Virus record (IMG/VR): IMGVR_UViG_3300027770_000317
Location: 1 to 20,119 of that record
Direction: 5' to 3' (one strand)
DNA from: a virus
Length of the DNA: 20,119 nucleotides
In this document: positions 6,348 to 12,413 of the stretch, one piece after another
Position numbering within the stretch: the stretch's first letter is position 1
Layout of the letters: every line of letters starts with the position of its first letter
Translations under genes and position numbers: made by a program
The notes under the pieces: model-generated
Database searches by the model: none
What the model saw: the letters and a program-made list of their open reading frames with translations, nothing else
What the model was told of the DNA's origin: nothing

Positions 6348-7012
6348 AAATGGAACAAATGAAAATATATAGCGCAATCAATAACATCATGGGCGAAATC
6401 GGCGGCATCGCAAAGAACAAAAGAAATCAAGCACAAGGCTATTCGTTCCGGGGGATAGATGACGTTTATCTTGCAGTTCAGCCATTGCTCGCAAAATATA
6501 AAGTTTTTACGGTTCCGCGAGTAGTAGATAGCAAAATGGAATTAAAAGAGACGAACCAAGGCAAGGCTATAATCTATCGGATTCTAGTAATCGAATATGA
6601 TTTTATTTCCGCTGAAGACGGTAGCAGGATCACGGCAACGGTTATCGGCGAGGGAATGGACAGCGGGGACAAGGCATCAAACAAGGCGATGTCAGTGGCT
6701 CACAAATACGCAATTCTCCAGGTCTTTGCCGTTCCCACGGAAGAACCTAAAGACCCAGAAAATGATTCCCATGAAATTGTCGTGAAGAAAAAAACCGCTG
6801 AAAAAGAATTGCCAAACAAAAAAGTGACGAAAGAAAAGTTACAGCAAGTGGTCGCGGCGTTTGATTTAGTAAACGTGCCGGTTCCTGACCTAGAATCTTA
6901 TGTCGAAAAATCATTGGGCGATTTTGATACCGACGACCTCGAAAAACTAAGGCCAATGTTGGCCGAACTAAAAACAAAAAAGCAAAAACAAAAAATTGAG
7001 GCGGCGGTCTAA
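6344..7012 (+). CDS. erf: ERF-family single-strand annealing protein
   Basis: A 222-residue protein with ERF-superfamily signatures: YSFRGIDDVYLAVQPLLAKY (33-52), the central beta strands AIIYRILVIEYDFI, and GEGMDSGDKASNKAMSVAHK followed by YAILQVF (102-128). ERF proteins bind single-stranded DNA and anneal complementary strands, working with a 5'-3' exonuclease, here the RecE-like protein one gene upstream. The C-terminal third is Lys-rich and low in complexity (residues ~145-167 and the last 15) and probably disordered. The most upstream start is TTG in a TTGA overlap. An in-frame ATG two codons later (6350) and another at 6359 are equally possible, since no start has a clear ribosome binding site. 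Confidence 0.9.
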   Translation: MKMEQMKIYSAINNIMGEIGGIAKNKRNQAQGYSFRGIDDVYLAVQPLLAKYKVFTVPRVVDSKMELKETNQGKAIIYRILVIEYDFISAEDGSRITATVIGEGMDSGDKASNKAMSVAHKYAILQVFAVPTEEPKDPENDSHEIVVKKKTAEKELPNKKVTKEKLQQVVAAFDLVNVPVPDLESYVEKSLGDFDTDDLEKLRPMLAELKTKKQKQKIEAAV

Positions 7013-7731
7013 TGGTTCGAATTGTCATAGAGGATTCGGCATGGTCCGATCCTAGACTAAAGCGACTTGCTGCTTATTTAAAAACATCGACCGATCATGC
7101 TTTAGCAAAATTGTTGAGGCTGTGGCACGCCAGCCAAAGCGAAGGTCTGTGCGAATGTGACGGCGAAAGTTTAGCAATTTGGTTTGAGTTGAATGAACAA
7201 GGGTCATTTTCAGAATTAGAAGATTTGATTATTTGTCTTTTGAAGGCGAATTACCTCGAAGATAACAAAGGTCGATTTATCATCAAGGGGAACCGCGAGG
7301 CGTTAGAAAGCGCGGAAAAACGCAGCGCAAAAGCAAAAACAGCGTCCAGTGGCCGGTGGACTAAGAAAAAAATCGAAGGCGTGAACGAAGTGATTGCCCA
7401 TTACGTTTGGTGTTTTAGGGAAAAATTCAGCGGGAAATCGCCGGTAATCACAGCCGTCGAAGCCGGTGCAGCTAAGAATCTTGTGAAAAATCTAGGAGTC
7501 GATAAAGCCAAGGAAGCCGTCGAAGGATATTTTTTATTAAAAGATGCCTATCATTTTAACAGACTTTATCCGCTCCAAGACTTGCAACAGGCGACAATAC
7601 TTAATAAGATTGGTGTAACGGAACATACCGGAATTAATATTAATCAGTCTATGGCAAGGCAAATTGAAAAAACAGAAAACAACAGATCAGCCGGTAAACT
7701 ATGGCTGGCCGAAATTGAGGGGAAGGTTTGA
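7012..7731 (+). CDS. Phage replication protein (replisome-organiser-like)
   Basis: A 239-residue protein. The N-terminal ~100 residues follow the pattern of phage replication-initiation proteins: WSDPRLKRLAAYLKTSTDHA, LAKLLRLWHASQSEGLCE, LIICLLKANYLEDNKGRFII, and a basic stretch AEKRSAKAKTASSGRWTKKK. The last is the frequent R(S/A)xKAxxA(A/S)xxRW element of this group. The C-terminal part (HYVWCFREKFSGKSP, YHFNRLYPLQDLQQA) resembles helicase-loader-interacting tails. The expected role is origin binding and recruitment of the replicative helicase. It starts in TAATG, sharing one base with the ERF stop, and ends overlapping the next gene as TTGA with AGGGGAAGG just before it, so the block is translationally coupled. 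Confidence 0.7.
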   Translation: MVRIVIEDSAWSDPRLKRLAAYLKTSTDHALAKLLRLWHASQSEGLCECDGESLAIWFELNEQGSFSELEDLIICLLKANYLEDNKGRFIIKGNREALESAEKRSAKAKTASSGRWTKKKIEGVNEVIAHYVWCFREKFSGKSPVITAVEAGAAKNLVKNLGVDKAKEAVEGYFLLKDAYHFNRLYPLQDLQQATILNKIGVTEHTGININQSMARQIEKTENNRSAGKLWLAEIEGKV

Positions 7732-8300
7732 CGACGCCAGAACAAAAATTCATCGAGGCTCTGACCGGCGTAGCTGAACTGTGCGCGGTTCCCCTAACCA
7801 GGAACATAATCGGACTATATGCGGCGGCACTAGGGCCATACGGATTCGACAACGCGGCGATGGCTTTGACCCGTCTGGCTGTGGATTGTAGGCCAAATTA
7901 CGGATTCCCTACAATCCGGCAATTGCTCGAAATTCTCGATCCAAAAAAATTCTCGGTTCTCGACGACGAAAACGAGGCGTCAATGGCCGCTTCATTGATT
8001 TCCGGCGCGGTTGCTCGCCTTGGGTATACGGCCAGGCCGGAAGCAATCCTCGAAAAAATTGGTAGCCTTGGGGTCGAAGTGGTCAGGCTTAATGGCGGTT
8101 GGTCCCAAGTCTGCCATGACCTAACGGATTTTAATTTATCGACCATGAAAGCCCAATGGCGGCGGGAAGCATTGGCCGTGATCCAGCGTCGTAAAATGGG
8201 CTATGGCGATTCCGTTCCGCGACTTCCCGGCGAGACTGCAAACGGGGAAACCCAAGCACTACTTGCTGAACTATCGGCAAAAGTAACGATGATAAAATGA
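7728..8300 (+). CDS. Probable replication-associated protein (helicase-loader-like)
   Basis: A 190-residue protein starting with TTG in TTGA. The strong GAGGGGAAGG directly upstream supports that start. The N-terminal ~70 residues (LYAAALGPYGFDNAAMALTR, then NYGFPTIRQLLEIL) match the helical pattern of small helicase-loader or inhibitor domains of the phage gp39 type: Y...L..Y......A...L.......FP.I..LL. The middle and C-terminal parts, including WRREALAVIQRRK, appear helical without recognisable motifs, and no Walker box is present, so it is not a DnaC-type ATPase. Position directly after the replisome-organiser-like gene is the main support for a role in replication initiation. Confidence 0.6.
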   Translation: MTTPEQKFIEALTGVAELCAVPLTRNIIGLYAAALGPYGFDNAAMALTRLAVDCRPNYGFPTIRQLLEILDPKKFSVLDDENEASMAASLISGAVARLGYTARPEAILEKIGSLGVEVVRLNGGWSQVCHDLTDFNLSTMKAQWRREALAVIQRRKMGYGDSVPRLPGETANGETQALLAELSAKVTMIK

Positions 8301-8306
8301 GGAATT

Positions 8307-8507
8307 ATGACTACAGAGGCAGAAATCAGAGACGACCAAAGAACTAGGCCGCGACAACTGAATCCTGACGAAATCGTCTGGCTCAGGAAACGTCTTAGAG
8401 AAAAAAAATTCTCTCAAAAATGGATTACGGCCATAGAATATTATCCGTTGCAGTCTAAACCAACCAAAGCGATACTTTACGGAATGATAATAGCTCTGCA
8501 AAACTAA
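8307..8507 (+). CDS. Small basic protein of unknown function
   Basis: A 66-residue protein with ribosome binding site ATGAGGAATT before ATG, separated by 6 bases from the preceding gene and coupled by TAATG to the VRR-NUC gene. It is rich in Arg and Lys (QRTRPRQLNPDEIVWLRKRL) and probably helical. The shape suggests a small nucleic-acid-binding or regulatory protein, but no motif supports this. Its place in the replication/recombination operon is clear. Confidence 0.65.
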   Translation: MTTEAEIRDDQRTRPRQLNPDEIVWLRKRLREKKFSQKWITAIEYYPLQSKPTKAILYGMIIALQN

Positions 8508-8896
8508 TGAAGGAAAGCCAGCTTCAATTGGCCGTGACGAAGTGGCTGACCTACCATAGAATCGTTTGGTGGCGTATGCCTCTGGGCGCGATAATTCATA
8601 GTGTCGGCGGAAAACAGATTTTTCGAAAAAATCCCTTAAAAGGGTTCCCGGACATTGCCGGAATATGCCAAGGAAAAGAGCGCGGTAGATTTTTTTCCCT
8701 TGAGTTAAAATCTGATTCTGGCCGCATGACCTTAGAACAAAAACACTGGCAGAATGAAATCATATCAGCCGGTGGATTTCATGCAGTCATCAAGTCAATC
8801 GACGACTTGGAATCAGTCATGGTTGAATGGGGTGAACACTCCGGAAAATTCTTGGTTGGTAAAAATAAACATTTACCCGAACGTAAAAATAAGTAA
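8507..8896 (+). CDS. VRR-NUC domain nuclease
   Basis: A 129-residue protein, the typical size of stand-alone phage VRR-NUC proteins. The PD-(D/E)XK core is intact: KGFPDIAG (D49), FFSLELKSDSG with E66 and K68, then LEQKHWQNEIISAGGFHAVI as in the family (..Q..w...l...Gg...vv.s.dd). VRR-NUC enzymes cut branched DNA and act as Holliday-junction resolvases. Here it would resolve intermediates made by the RecE-like nuclease and ERF annealing protein. It starts in TAATG. It is the last gene before the structured non-coding segment. Confidence 0.88.
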   Translation: MKESQLQLAVTKWLTYHRIVWWRMPLGAIIHSVGGKQIFRKNPLKGFPDIAGICQGKERGRFFSLELKSDSGRMTLEQKHWQNEIISAGGFHAVIKSIDDLESVMVEWGEHSGKFLVGKNKHLPERKNK

Positions 8897-8900
8897 AATG

Positions 8901-9013
8901 AAACCCGATCTAAAAAAGCAGAGTTGAGGTGCTTTCGATAGAACGGGTTTCGGTGCTGGAGGACACGATTTGGAAAATACCAAATTCCTTCCAATACTGT
9001 CAAGCCAGGGCGA
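8901..9013 (+). ncRNA. Putative structured non-coding RNA, 5' segment
   Basis: No credible gene lies between 8897 and 9056, but the strand folds well. One arm is a long hairpin with 7-bp base AAACCCG/CGGGTTT (8901-8907 with 8944-8950), then ATC/GAT, then AAAGCA/TGCTTT closing a 9-base loop. A second domain has ATTTGG/CCAAAT (8968-8973 with 8980-8985) within a GGA..TCC helix reaching to about 8994. It ends in the 18-base repeat that recurs at 9797-9814 behind the next gene. I read it as the first part of an RNA continued at 9798-10250. It could instead be an independent leader. The strand is inferred from the neighbouring genes. Confidence 0.5.
8996..9013. repeat. 18-base direct repeat, left copy, flanking the PAPS-reductase-like gene
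   Basis: ACTGTCAAGCCAGGGCGA, which matches the copy at 9797-9814 at 16 of 18 positions. The invariant core is GCCAGGGCGA. The two copies bracket the PP-loop gene and lie at its junctions with the structured segments. Confidence 0.65.
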
Positions 9014-9056
9014 ATAAACGTCAAACATTTAATATTAAGACGTAACGAAAATAAAC

Positions 9057-9797
9057 ATGGATAAAGCAACAAAAAGAGTTGTTTGTTGGTTTTCAGCTGG
9101 TGTTACCAGTGCTGTTGCGGTCAAACTTGCAAAAGAACAAGGTCCGGTAACAATTGCCTATTGTGACACCGGCGCAGAACACGTTGATAATTTACGTTTT
9201 ATTGCCGATTGCGAAAAATGGTTTAATCAAAAAATAATTATACTTCGTTCAAAAAAGTACGCCAGCGTTTGGGAGGTTTTTGAAAAAACCAGATATTTGA
9301 GCGGCGTTAATGGCGCAAGATGCACTACCGAAATGAAGAAACTAGTGCGACGAAACTTCGAAGACTTAAATAACGATTTACAGGTTTTCGGATTTGACGC
9401 TACCGAGAAAAAACGCGCAGATAAATTTTTAGCAAATAATCCAGAAGTAACCGCATGGTTTCCTTTAATAGAGCAAAACTTAACAAAACAAGACTGCATA
9501 GACAAAATATTAAGCGCAGGCATAAATATTCCTGAAATGTATAGACTTGGTTACAAGAATAATAATTGTATTGGATGCGTTAAAGGCCAGGCTGGTTACT
9601 GGAATAAAATTAGACTTGATTTCCCGGAAGTGTTTGACCGTATGGCGAAACAAGAGCGCGAACTAAATGCCGCAATTTGTAAAAGTTATGCAAAAGATGG
9701 GAAAAGAAAAAAGGTTTTTTTGGATGAATTGCCGTTAGATATGGGCCGCTATGAATCCGAAATTGAAATTAAATGTGGCTTAATTTGTGGGGAATAA
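9057..9797 (+). CDS. PAPS-reductase-like PP-loop protein (adenine nucleotide alpha-hydrolase family)
   Basis: A 246-residue protein. The N-terminal PP-loop is present in a modified form (WFSAGVTSAVA, residues 11-21, in place of the usual SGGxxS), followed by TIAYCDTGAEH (family pattern: D/N-T-G), GARCTTEMKK with Cys89, and GFDATEKKRAD. A second half holds NNNCIGCVKGQAGYWNK (Cys171, Cys174) and a C-terminal CGLIC (Cys240, Cys244), which could form a metal or Fe-S site. Phage members are often named phosphoadenosine phosphosulfate reductase, but real PAPS reduction is doubtful. Nucleotide or tRNA thiolation, or DNA-modification chemistry as in DndC relatives, is equally possible. No clear Shine-Dalgarno precedes ATG. 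The codons are richer in A and T than those of the neighbours, and the gene sits between repeats inside a structured segment, all suggesting later insertion. Confidence 0.82.
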   Translation: MDKATKRVVCWFSAGVTSAVAVKLAKEQGPVTIAYCDTGAEHVDNLRFIADCEKWFNQKIIILRSKKYASVWEVFEKTRYLSGVNGARCTTEMKKLVRRNFEDLNNDLQVFGFDATEKKRADKFLANNPEVTAWFPLIEQNLTKQDCIDKILSAGINIPEMYRLGYKNNNCIGCVKGQAGYWNKIRLDFPEVFDRMAKQERELNAAICKSYAKDGKRKKVFLDELPLDMGRYESEIEIKCGLICGE

Positions 9798-9814
9798 CTG
9801 TTAGGCCAGGGCGA
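9797..9814. repeat. 18-base direct repeat, right copy
   Basis: ACTGTTAGGCCAGGGCGA, beginning at the last base of the PP-loop stop codon and matching 8996-9013 at 16 of 18 positions. This copy also forms part of a 6-bp hairpin (TTAGGC with GCCTAA at 9826-9831), which the left copy cannot form locally. Confidence 0.65.
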
Positions 9815-10250
9815 TCAACCAAAAAGCCTAAAAACTATGGGATTCGATTTCAAAATACCTGAAATCGACAACGTTGCGGTAATGGCCGCGAGGGTAATCC
9901 AGTCGTCGGTAAAAAGATTTGGTCTTCGGACCATTGGGGAACCTTGATCGACGGATTAAATGCTTGGGGAGAAATCCAAGCGACTTAGACTATAGCTCTC
10001 CAATCGGGAGGGTGCTTTGCGGGACGCGGTAACGCTAGTTGCAAAGTAGATTGTGGGTTCTTACCAAGTATCTGTTGAGCATTTTGAGAAAAAAATTTCC
10101 AAAATATTCCTTAGATATTTAGTCAGACCCCATAATTGAGTGAAGGTCCGAGTAGCCGGTCAGTGATACCGGGCAATCCCTACGTCTTGAGTAAGCAGGC
10201 TCATGCGTAAGTAAGAGGGAAGAACCCGACTATTGCGTAAAATTAGTAAT
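9798..10250 (+). ncRNA. Putative large structured non-coding RNA, 3' segment
   Basis: The ~500 bases between the PP-loop gene and the HTH gene contain no plausible coding frame but many consecutive helices: TTAGGC/GCCTAA (9801, 9826); TCGATTTC/GAAATCGA, 8 bp (9844, 9861); GCGG/CCGC (9876, 9886); ATCC-GTCG with CGACGGAT (9897-9956) enclosing TGGTC-TTCG-GACCA, a UUCG tetraloop; GCTTGG/CCAAGC (9962, 9976); CTCTCC with GGAGGG (9996-10012); CTTTGC/GCAAAG (10015, 10041) enclosing GCG-GTAA-CGC, a GNRA tetraloop; ATTTTG/CAAAAT (10081, 10100) with an inner GAAA/TTTC; GTAG-CCGGT/ACCGG with CTAC (10152-10183). UUCG and GNRA loops on well-paired stems are marks of a conserved folded RNA. Candidates are a giant phage RNA (the GOLLD and ROOL kind) or a group I intron core. 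I cannot assign the family. Confidence 0.6.
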
Positions 10251-10294
10251 TAAGGTTCAATAAGCGAACACAACAAAAAAGGAAAAAACACTTT

Positions 10295-10546
10295 ATGTTA
10301 AACACGCAACAAGCTAGAAGCTACCTTGCAGTGTCGATGAGTACGATTCACAAATGGGTAAAGAACGGTGAAATCCCCTGTCATCGGCTGGGCAGAAATT
10401 GGCGGTTCTACAAAGAAGAACTCGATCAATGGGTGCTTAATGGTGGGGCCGCTTATAAGTATGACGACAAAAAAATTGAGGAACTGAAAAATGAACAAAG
10501 CAATCCTGATGGGCAGACTGGGAACGGACCCGAAACCGATTGGTAA
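10295..10546 (+). CDS. Excisionase/MerR-like HTH protein (helix-turn-helix 17 type)
   Basis: An 83-residue protein with the compact winged HTH of the excisionase family: MLNTQQARSYLAVSMSTIHK, then WVKNGEIPCHRLGRNWRFYK, then EELDQWV, covering residues 1-47. The rest is a polar, probably disordered tail. ATG is preceded by AAAGGAAAAAACACTTT. Such proteins act as Xis, repressors or activators. No integrase is visible in the window, so a regulatory role is as likely as excision. The last 56 bases overlap the start of the SSB gene in another frame, which is long for this otherwise compact genome. Confidence 0.82.
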   Translation: MLNTQQARSYLAVSMSTIHKWVKNGEIPCHRLGRNWRFYKEELDQWVLNGGAAYKYDDKKIEELKNEQSNPDGQTGNGPETDW

Positions 10547-10844
10547 AAACGGAAAATCCATCGTTGCGTTTTCCGTAGCTACAAGCGCAGGTAAAGATCG
10601 GACTACATGGCATAACGTAAAAGCCTTCGACGCTCTGGCCGATAGCGTTCAGAAGTATATGGCAAAAGGTCGCCAGGTTCTAATTGAAGGCACAATCAAT
10701 AACTACGAATACGATAAAGACGGTGAACGCCGTTACGGGTCGGAAGTCGTAGCGCAGCGAATCGAGTTTGTCGGAGATCGTGGACCAAAATCAGCCGATG
10801 AAAATACGGTATCCGATACGGTGTCGGAGGATTGTCCGTTTTGA
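10491..10844 (+). CDS. ssb: Single-stranded DNA-binding protein
   Basis: A 117-residue SSB with the OB-fold from the first residue: MNKAILMGRLGTDPKPIGKN, FSVATSAGKDRTTWHNVKAF, YMAKGRQVLIEGTINNYEYD and AQRIEFVGDR. The short acidic tail ends in SEDCPF, matching the C-terminal (D/E)-x-(I/x)-P-F tip that recruits partner proteins. SSB protects single strands during phage replication and works with the RecE-like/ERF recombination pair. The ATG is certain, with GAGGAACTGAAAA upstream, even though it lies inside the HTH gene. The segment coding for the C-terminal tip also carries the GGAGG that probably serves the following small gene. Confidence 0.96.
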   Translation: MNKAILMGRLGTDPKPIGKNGKSIVAFSVATSAGKDRTTWHNVKAFDALADSVQKYMAKGRQVLIEGTINNYEYDKDGERRYGSEVVAQRIEFVGDRGPKSADENTVSDTVSEDCPF

Positions 10845-10963
10845 ATTTCTTTTTTAGTTTTTTAAAGTCACTGTTTAAAAATCAGACAAATGACGATTTG
10901 CCGAAATATTTGCCGCTTTTGCTAAAGCGAATTGACGAAAGAAAGAAAAATGAAACCGTATAA
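10841..10963 (+). CDS. Small 40-residue protein coupled to SSB
   Basis: A short frame starting at TTG in the TTGA overlap with the ssb stop, with GGAGG 10 bases upstream inside ssb. It ends in TAA at 10961. The product is MNFFFSFLKSLFKNQTNDDL followed by PKYLPLLLKRIDERKKNETV, a hydrophobic, Phe-rich N-terminus and a basic C-terminus. This start architecture is the same as for three clearly real genes in the window (4343, 7728, and probably 6344), which is why I accept it. Function is unknown. It could be a small membrane-active or SSB-regulating peptide. Confidence 0.45.
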   Translation: MNFFFSFLKSLFKNQTNDDLPKYLPLLLKRIDERKKNETV

Positions 10964-11225
10964 CCATATTGCATCGTTGCAGTCTTCGGTGAACGAAATT
11001 GAAGAAAGCCTTGCAAGTTTTGAATCTTCGGTAAAAGAAATCGAAGACAGAATGGCCGATTACGAAGAAAACCTTGACGAAGCCGTTGCAGACATCGCCA
11101 GCGACATAAACGAAATGCGCGCGACACTCCAGACATATCAGGCCGAACACGATCAATTTTTGAAACTGGCAGAGGTAATCCTATCCAGGCTCGACGGATC
11201 GTATAACCCGATTCACGGAGCCTAA
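10950..11225 (+). CDS. Coiled-coil protein of unknown function
   Basis: A 91-residue acidic protein, almost wholly coiled coil: IASLQSSVNEIEESLASFES, then SVKEIEDRMADYEENLDEAV, with hydrophobic residues at heptad spacing, followed by DINEMRATLQTYQAEHDQF. SLQSSVNEIEESL and SFESSVKEIEDRM form an internal repeat of 14 residues. The chosen ATG has AAAGAAAG upstream. A TTG six codons earlier would also be in frame but is less likely. It overlaps the preceding small gene by 14 bases. Function unknown. The shape suits a dimeric scaffold or regulator. Confidence 0.7.
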   Translation: MKPYNHIASLQSSVNEIEESLASFESSVKEIEDRMADYEENLDEAVADIASDINEMRATLQTYQAEHDQFLKLAEVILSRLDGSYNPIHGA

Positions 11226-11226
11226 C

Positions 11227-11547
11227 GTGGAAAATCAAAACTTCGAATGGGCAGAAATTTTGTGGGTAATGGCAAGAGATATTACAAATCATAAATTAGG
11301 CGCAATTGTTGCATCTAATAAAGATTTGGATGGGATGTCAAAAGTCAGTCTAACTTTGTTTTCAACTTTTGCTTGCATTGCCATAAACGCGGATAAGCTA
11401 ATAAAAGATAAAAAAAATAAAACATTAGTAATCTATGATGGCGAGAATGATCTTGTGCAGTCGCTTGAACTTCTTAAAAATCATTTTGACGATAATGTGC
11501 TTTCCAAGGTGAAATTCATAAAGAAAAGTCCGAGCGAAATAAACTAA
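11227..11547 (+). CDS. Unknown soluble protein
   Basis: A 106-residue protein with GTG start supported by CGGAG seven bases upstream. Visible segments: a polar N-terminus (FEWAEILWVMARDITNHKLG), a hydrophobic helix (MSKVSLTLFSTFACIAINAD), a Lys-rich linker (KLIKDKKNKT) and an alternating strand-helix region (LVIYDGENDLVQSLELLKNH). There is no signal peptide. It ends in a TAATG overlap with the next gene, so the two are co-translated. The family is not recognised. Confidence 0.65.
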   Translation: MENQNFEWAEILWVMARDITNHKLGAIVASNKDLDGMSKVSLTLFSTFACIAINADKLIKDKKNKTLVIYDGENDLVQSLELLKNHFDDNVLSKVKFIKKSPSEIN

Positions 11548-11786
11548 TGACAAAAAAAATTGCAAATTATGATGATTATTTTGATTTTTTTGAACACCAT
11601 ATAAATTCTATGTGGCCGGAAAAAAAGCCGTATTCGATAAAACAACTCTCAAGTCAAACAATATCAATCCTAAAATCATACGCATTGGACACAGGGCTTT
11701 TAAAACCCGCTCATGTCCGGATGCACTTAGACCGTTTTTTGTCCGAACTGGCGACTTCTGAAGCCATTGTTGAAATTGATAAATAA
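11547..11786 (+). CDS. Small unknown protein at the end of the rightward early operon
   Basis: A 79-residue, predominantly helical protein (YDDYFDFFEHHINSMWPEKK, then YSIKQLSSQTISILKSYALD). It begins in TAATG after the preceding gene and is the last gene of the rightward unit. Its final 76 bases overlap, on the opposite strand, the end of the leftward gene 11711-11956, so the two genes run into each other tail to tail. Function unknown. Confidence 0.65.
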   Translation: MTKKIANYDDYFDFFEHHINSMWPEKKPYSIKQLSSQTISILKSYALDTGLLKPAHVRMHLDRFLSELATSEAIVEIDK

Positions 11787-11956
11787 AGTTTTTGAATGTC
11801 TTTAAAGTATTTTTTTTCTTTGGCGGTCGCTTGTACGCTTCCCTCAAAGTCAGGATCGTAATGATAAAGATCGTTCATTAAAATGTCCAAGGCGTTTTCT
11901 AAAATATACAATTGAGTTTTAGTAAACAATGGTTTGATTTTGTTTTTTGTTGTCAT
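11711..11956 (-). CDS. Small helical protein, last gene of the minus-strand operon
   Basis: An 81-residue protein with a strong ribosome binding site AAGGAAACC before ATG, of the same form as the other three genes in this leftward operon. The first 45 residues look helical (LFTKTQLYILENALDILMND) with an acidic aromatic stretch (LYHYDPDFEG). The tail is Lys/Ser-rich (SEVASSDKKRSKCIRT) and is encoded in the segment that overlaps the opposite gene. No recognised family. Confidence 0.65.
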   Translation of the reverse strand: MTTKNKIKPLFTKTQLYILENALDILMNDLYHYDPDFEGSVQATAKEKKYFKDIQKLYLSISTMASEVASSDKKRSKCIRT

Positions 11957-11974
11957 TGGTTTCCTTGTTGCGGT

Positions 11975-12247
11975 TTAAATATCGTCGCGAAACATTGAGC
12001 GGGGAAAATTAGTTCTGTTGGCATAACCAAATTTGATTGACCCGATTTTATTTCTTGCTGGCGAAAGTTGTTCTCGAACGGATTCAACTTTATCGTGAAA
12101 TTCAGAGTCGAATTTATTTAAAACTCGGACTTGAGCATGATTTTCTTCAATTTCTTTTTTTAATGCCATTACGGATTCCATTAGTTTATTAAAGTTTTTT
12201 TCAATGTTTTTTGCCAGTTCGTTTCGAATATGTACTCTGGTCGTCAT
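11975..12247 (-). CDS. Coiled-coil protein of unknown function
   Basis: A 90-residue protein with AAGGGAACCGACA before ATG. The N-terminal 60 residues form a probable coiled coil (ELAKNIEKNFNKLMESVMAL, then KKEIEENHAQVRVLNKFDSE). The C-terminus is basic with aromatic and Asn residues (IKFGYANRTNFPRSMFRD). It overlaps the preceding gene of the operon by 47 bases. Function unknown. Confidence 0.65.
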   Translation of the reverse strand: MTTRVHIRNELAKNIEKNFNKLMESVMALKKEIEENHAQVRVLNKFDSEFHDKVESVREQLSPARNKIGSIKFGYANRTNFPRSMFRDDI

Positions 12248-12413
12248 TGTCGGTTCCCTTCGTGCTGGCTTTCATAAGATCGTTGTACAATTCCTCGACT
12301 TCGTCTTGAGTCACTATGAAGTTTGATAAAAACGCGCCATCCCTCAAAGCGTCCAGCTGTTGTTGCGTGTCAAAGCCGTCTAAACTGGCTTTAAGGGTTT
12401 TAATTGTGTTCAT
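12201..12413 (-). CDS. Small unknown protein
   Basis: A 70-residue protein beginning MNTIKTLKASLDGFDTQQQL with ribosome binding site AAAGGGAAACAAA. The frame is open further upstream to 12518, but that extension lies wholly within the coding part of the preceding gene and has no ribosome binding site, so the ATG at 12413 is preferred. The middle is acidic helical (VTQDEVEELYNDLMKAS) and the end polar and basic (STYSKRTGKKH). It overlaps the preceding gene by 14 bases and the following one by 47. Function unknown. Confidence 0.6.
   Translation of the reverse strand: MNTIKTLKASLDGFDTQQQLDALRDGAFLSNFIVTQDEVEELYNDLMKASTKGTDNDDQSTYSKRTGKKH

Noticed and set aside
9018-9043. ACGTC/GACGT hairpin with TTAATATTAA palindrome before the PP-loop gene, as operator or riboswitch
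   Set aside because: A five-base stem around an AT-rich loop is expected by chance, and no conserved riboswitch features are present.
8901-10250. Group II intron or retroelement
   Set aside because: No domain V-like hairpin and no reverse transcriptase are present.
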